Below, one piece after another: positions 6,342 to 6,930 of a stretch of DNA of 6,930 nucleotides (position 1 is the first letter of the stretch; each line of letters starts with the position of its first letter). Below the pieces are notes generated by a model that had not been told where the DNA came from, ran no database searches, and was given only the letters and a program-made list of their open reading frames with translations. The position numbers were made by a program, and so were the translations under genes. Origin of the DNA: CAZLQF01 sp964561545 (GTDB lineage: Bacteria > Bacteroidota > Bacteroidia > CAILMK01 > CAYYUA01). The stretch is from contig CAZLQF010000060.1 of assembly GCA_964561545.1 (NCBI GenBank), positions 1 to 6,930 on the forward strand, written 5' to 3'.

Positions 6342-6665
6342 ATGGCAGACTTTCACCTTCCGGAACCGATTATCGAGGACATTGCGGACCTGTTTCAGGC
6401 GTTTTCACACCCCACACGACTGCAAATTCTGCAGGAGCTGCACAACGGACCCCGCAACGTGTCCGAGTTGCACGAGGCGATCGGCGGAAGCCAATCCAAC
6501 ATCTCCAACCACCTGAACACCCTGAAGAACGAGGACATCGTGACGGTGAACGTCAAGGGAAACGCCCGCGAATACGAACTGGCCAGCAAAGAGGTGGCCG
6601 AAATCTGTGAGATGGTGTGTGGCTACTTTGAGGACCGCACCGGTCAGAAACAACAGAACGAGTAA
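6342..6665 (+). CDS. ArsR/SmtB-family winged-helix transcriptional regulator
   Basis: Dimeric DNA-binding repressor of 107 residues, normal for the family. Helix 1-2 region FQAFSHPTRLQILQELHNGP (18-37), helix-turn-helix VSELHEAIGGSQSNISNHLNTL (40-61) with the recognition helix at about 50-61, the beta-wing EDIVTVNVKGNAREYEL (64-80) and a final helix VAEICEMVCGYFED. The metal motif ELCVC of arsenic/cadmium sensors in the recognition region is absent. The only cysteines are Cys89 and Cys93, spaced C-x3-C in the last helix, which forms the dimer interface in this family. They may bind a metal(loid) or sense thiol/sulfur oxidation. BigR-like sulfur sensors have one cysteine early and one late, which does not match. 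It is divergent from the efflux operon over a shared operator, so it probably represses itself and that operon. The SD is weak (GGA seven bases before ATG). Confidence 0.93.
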   Translation: MADFHLPEPIIEDIADLFQAFSHPTRLQILQELHNGPRNVSELHEAIGGSQSNISNHLNTLKNEDIVTVNVKGNAREYELASKEVAEICEMVCGYFEDRTGQKQQNE

Positions 6666-6672
6666 AGAACAG

Positions 6673-6688
6673 AATGGAGCGTTCCATT
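6673..6688. terminator. Possible small hairpin between convergent genes
   Basis: AATGGA (6673-6678) and TCCATT (6683-6688) form a 6-bp stem with a 4-base loop, 7 bases after the regulator stop and 11 bases after the stop of the convergent heme-protein gene. The U-rich tail is poor on the plus side and only moderate (CTGTTCTTT) on the minus side, so termination is tentative. Confidence 0.35.
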
Positions 6689-6699
6689 TGACTCACAAA

Positions 6700-6930
6700 T
6701 CACTCGCTGTCCACCCGTACCCAGAACCAGCCACGGATCTCTCCGGCTTCGAACCCCGTTGCTTCATCCTCCGGATACGCCTTCGAAAGACGCTGTTTTA
6801 CCTCCTCATCCAGCTGATCTTCGGGGCCGTGACAGGACGTGCAGGGCGGTGCCGTCTTGATCGGATGGGTGTGACCGACCTCCCCGTTCGGACCCAGAAA
6901 AACCTCCGGGTCCTTCGGTTGTTGTTCCGG
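6700..6930 (-). CDS. DUF3365-like c-type heme protein, C-terminal part
   Basis: The open frame enters from the right edge and ends at TGA (6702-6700); 76 residues are visible and the N-terminus is outside. It contains one covalent heme-binding motif, CTSCHG, preceded by GHTHPIKTAPP and followed by AYPEDEATGF and GEIRGWFWVRV. The order CxxCHG, then a helix, then YP-D-ATG and a G-(D/E)-IRG strand, is the C-terminal pattern of DUF3365/Tll0287-like heme proteins, often periplasmic redox or sensor modules. The protein is expected in the periplasm, but the signal peptide cannot be checked. It converges on the regulator with a 34-base gap, so it belongs to another transcription unit. Whether it shares a function with the efflux operon is unknown. 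Confidence 0.85.
   Translation of the reverse strand, partial: PEQQPKDPEVFLGPNGEVGHTHPIKTAPPCTSCHGPEDQLDEEVKQRLSKAYPEDEATGFEAGEIRGWFWVRVDSE

Overview
This window comes from a Gram-negative bacterium: it holds an inner-membrane RND pump with its periplasmic adaptor and outer-membrane channel, plus two proteins with lipoprotein signals. Coding DNA is moderately GC-rich, while the single control region (about 6240-6341) is very AT-rich and carries sigma70-like promoters. A run of exactly 100 Ns (3261-3360) marks an assembly gap, so the source is a draft or metagenome-derived genome. I cannot place the organism confidently. The very acidic OsmC-like protein is compatible with a salt-adapted host, but that is weak evidence.

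Layout, from right to left along the minus strand: an ArsR-type regulator (6342-6665, plus strand) is divergent from a five-gene minus-strand cluster. The cluster order is a DUF442-type phosphatase/rhodanese-like lipoprotein (5625-6224), an OsmC-family thiol protein (5104-5538), a TolC/OprM-like outer-membrane lipoprotein (3581-5107), a membrane-fusion adaptor (2666-3584, split by the N gap) and an RND permease of the HAE-1-like type (1-2657, C-terminus beyond the left edge). The OsmC/TolC and TolC/adaptor junctions are ATGA overlaps and the adaptor/permease gap is 8 bases, so the last four genes are almost certainly one translationally coupled operon. The lipoprotein gene is 86 bases upstream of osmC, with a strong hairpin between them and no convincing second promoter. 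At the far right, convergent to the regulator, is the C-terminal part of a DUF3365-like c-type heme protein (6700-6930).

How the parts may work together: the sequence shows a complete tripartite efflux pump co-transcribed with two thiol-active-site proteins and facing a regulator whose only two cysteines form a C-x3-C pair in the C-terminal helix. Both directions appear to be driven from superimposed promoters whose -10 boxes overlap and which sit on one inverted repeat, so one repressor dimer could close both. My inference is a thiol-, sulfur- or electrophile-responsive detoxification and export module (DUF442 and OsmC chemistry plus efflux) rather than a metal-efflux operon, because the permease carries the LVDDPIVDVEN motif of drug-type pumps. 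The substrate is unknown.

No RNA genes, CRISPR arrays, insertion sequences or attachment sites were seen. Apart from the assembly gap, no stretch over 300 bases lacks a gene.
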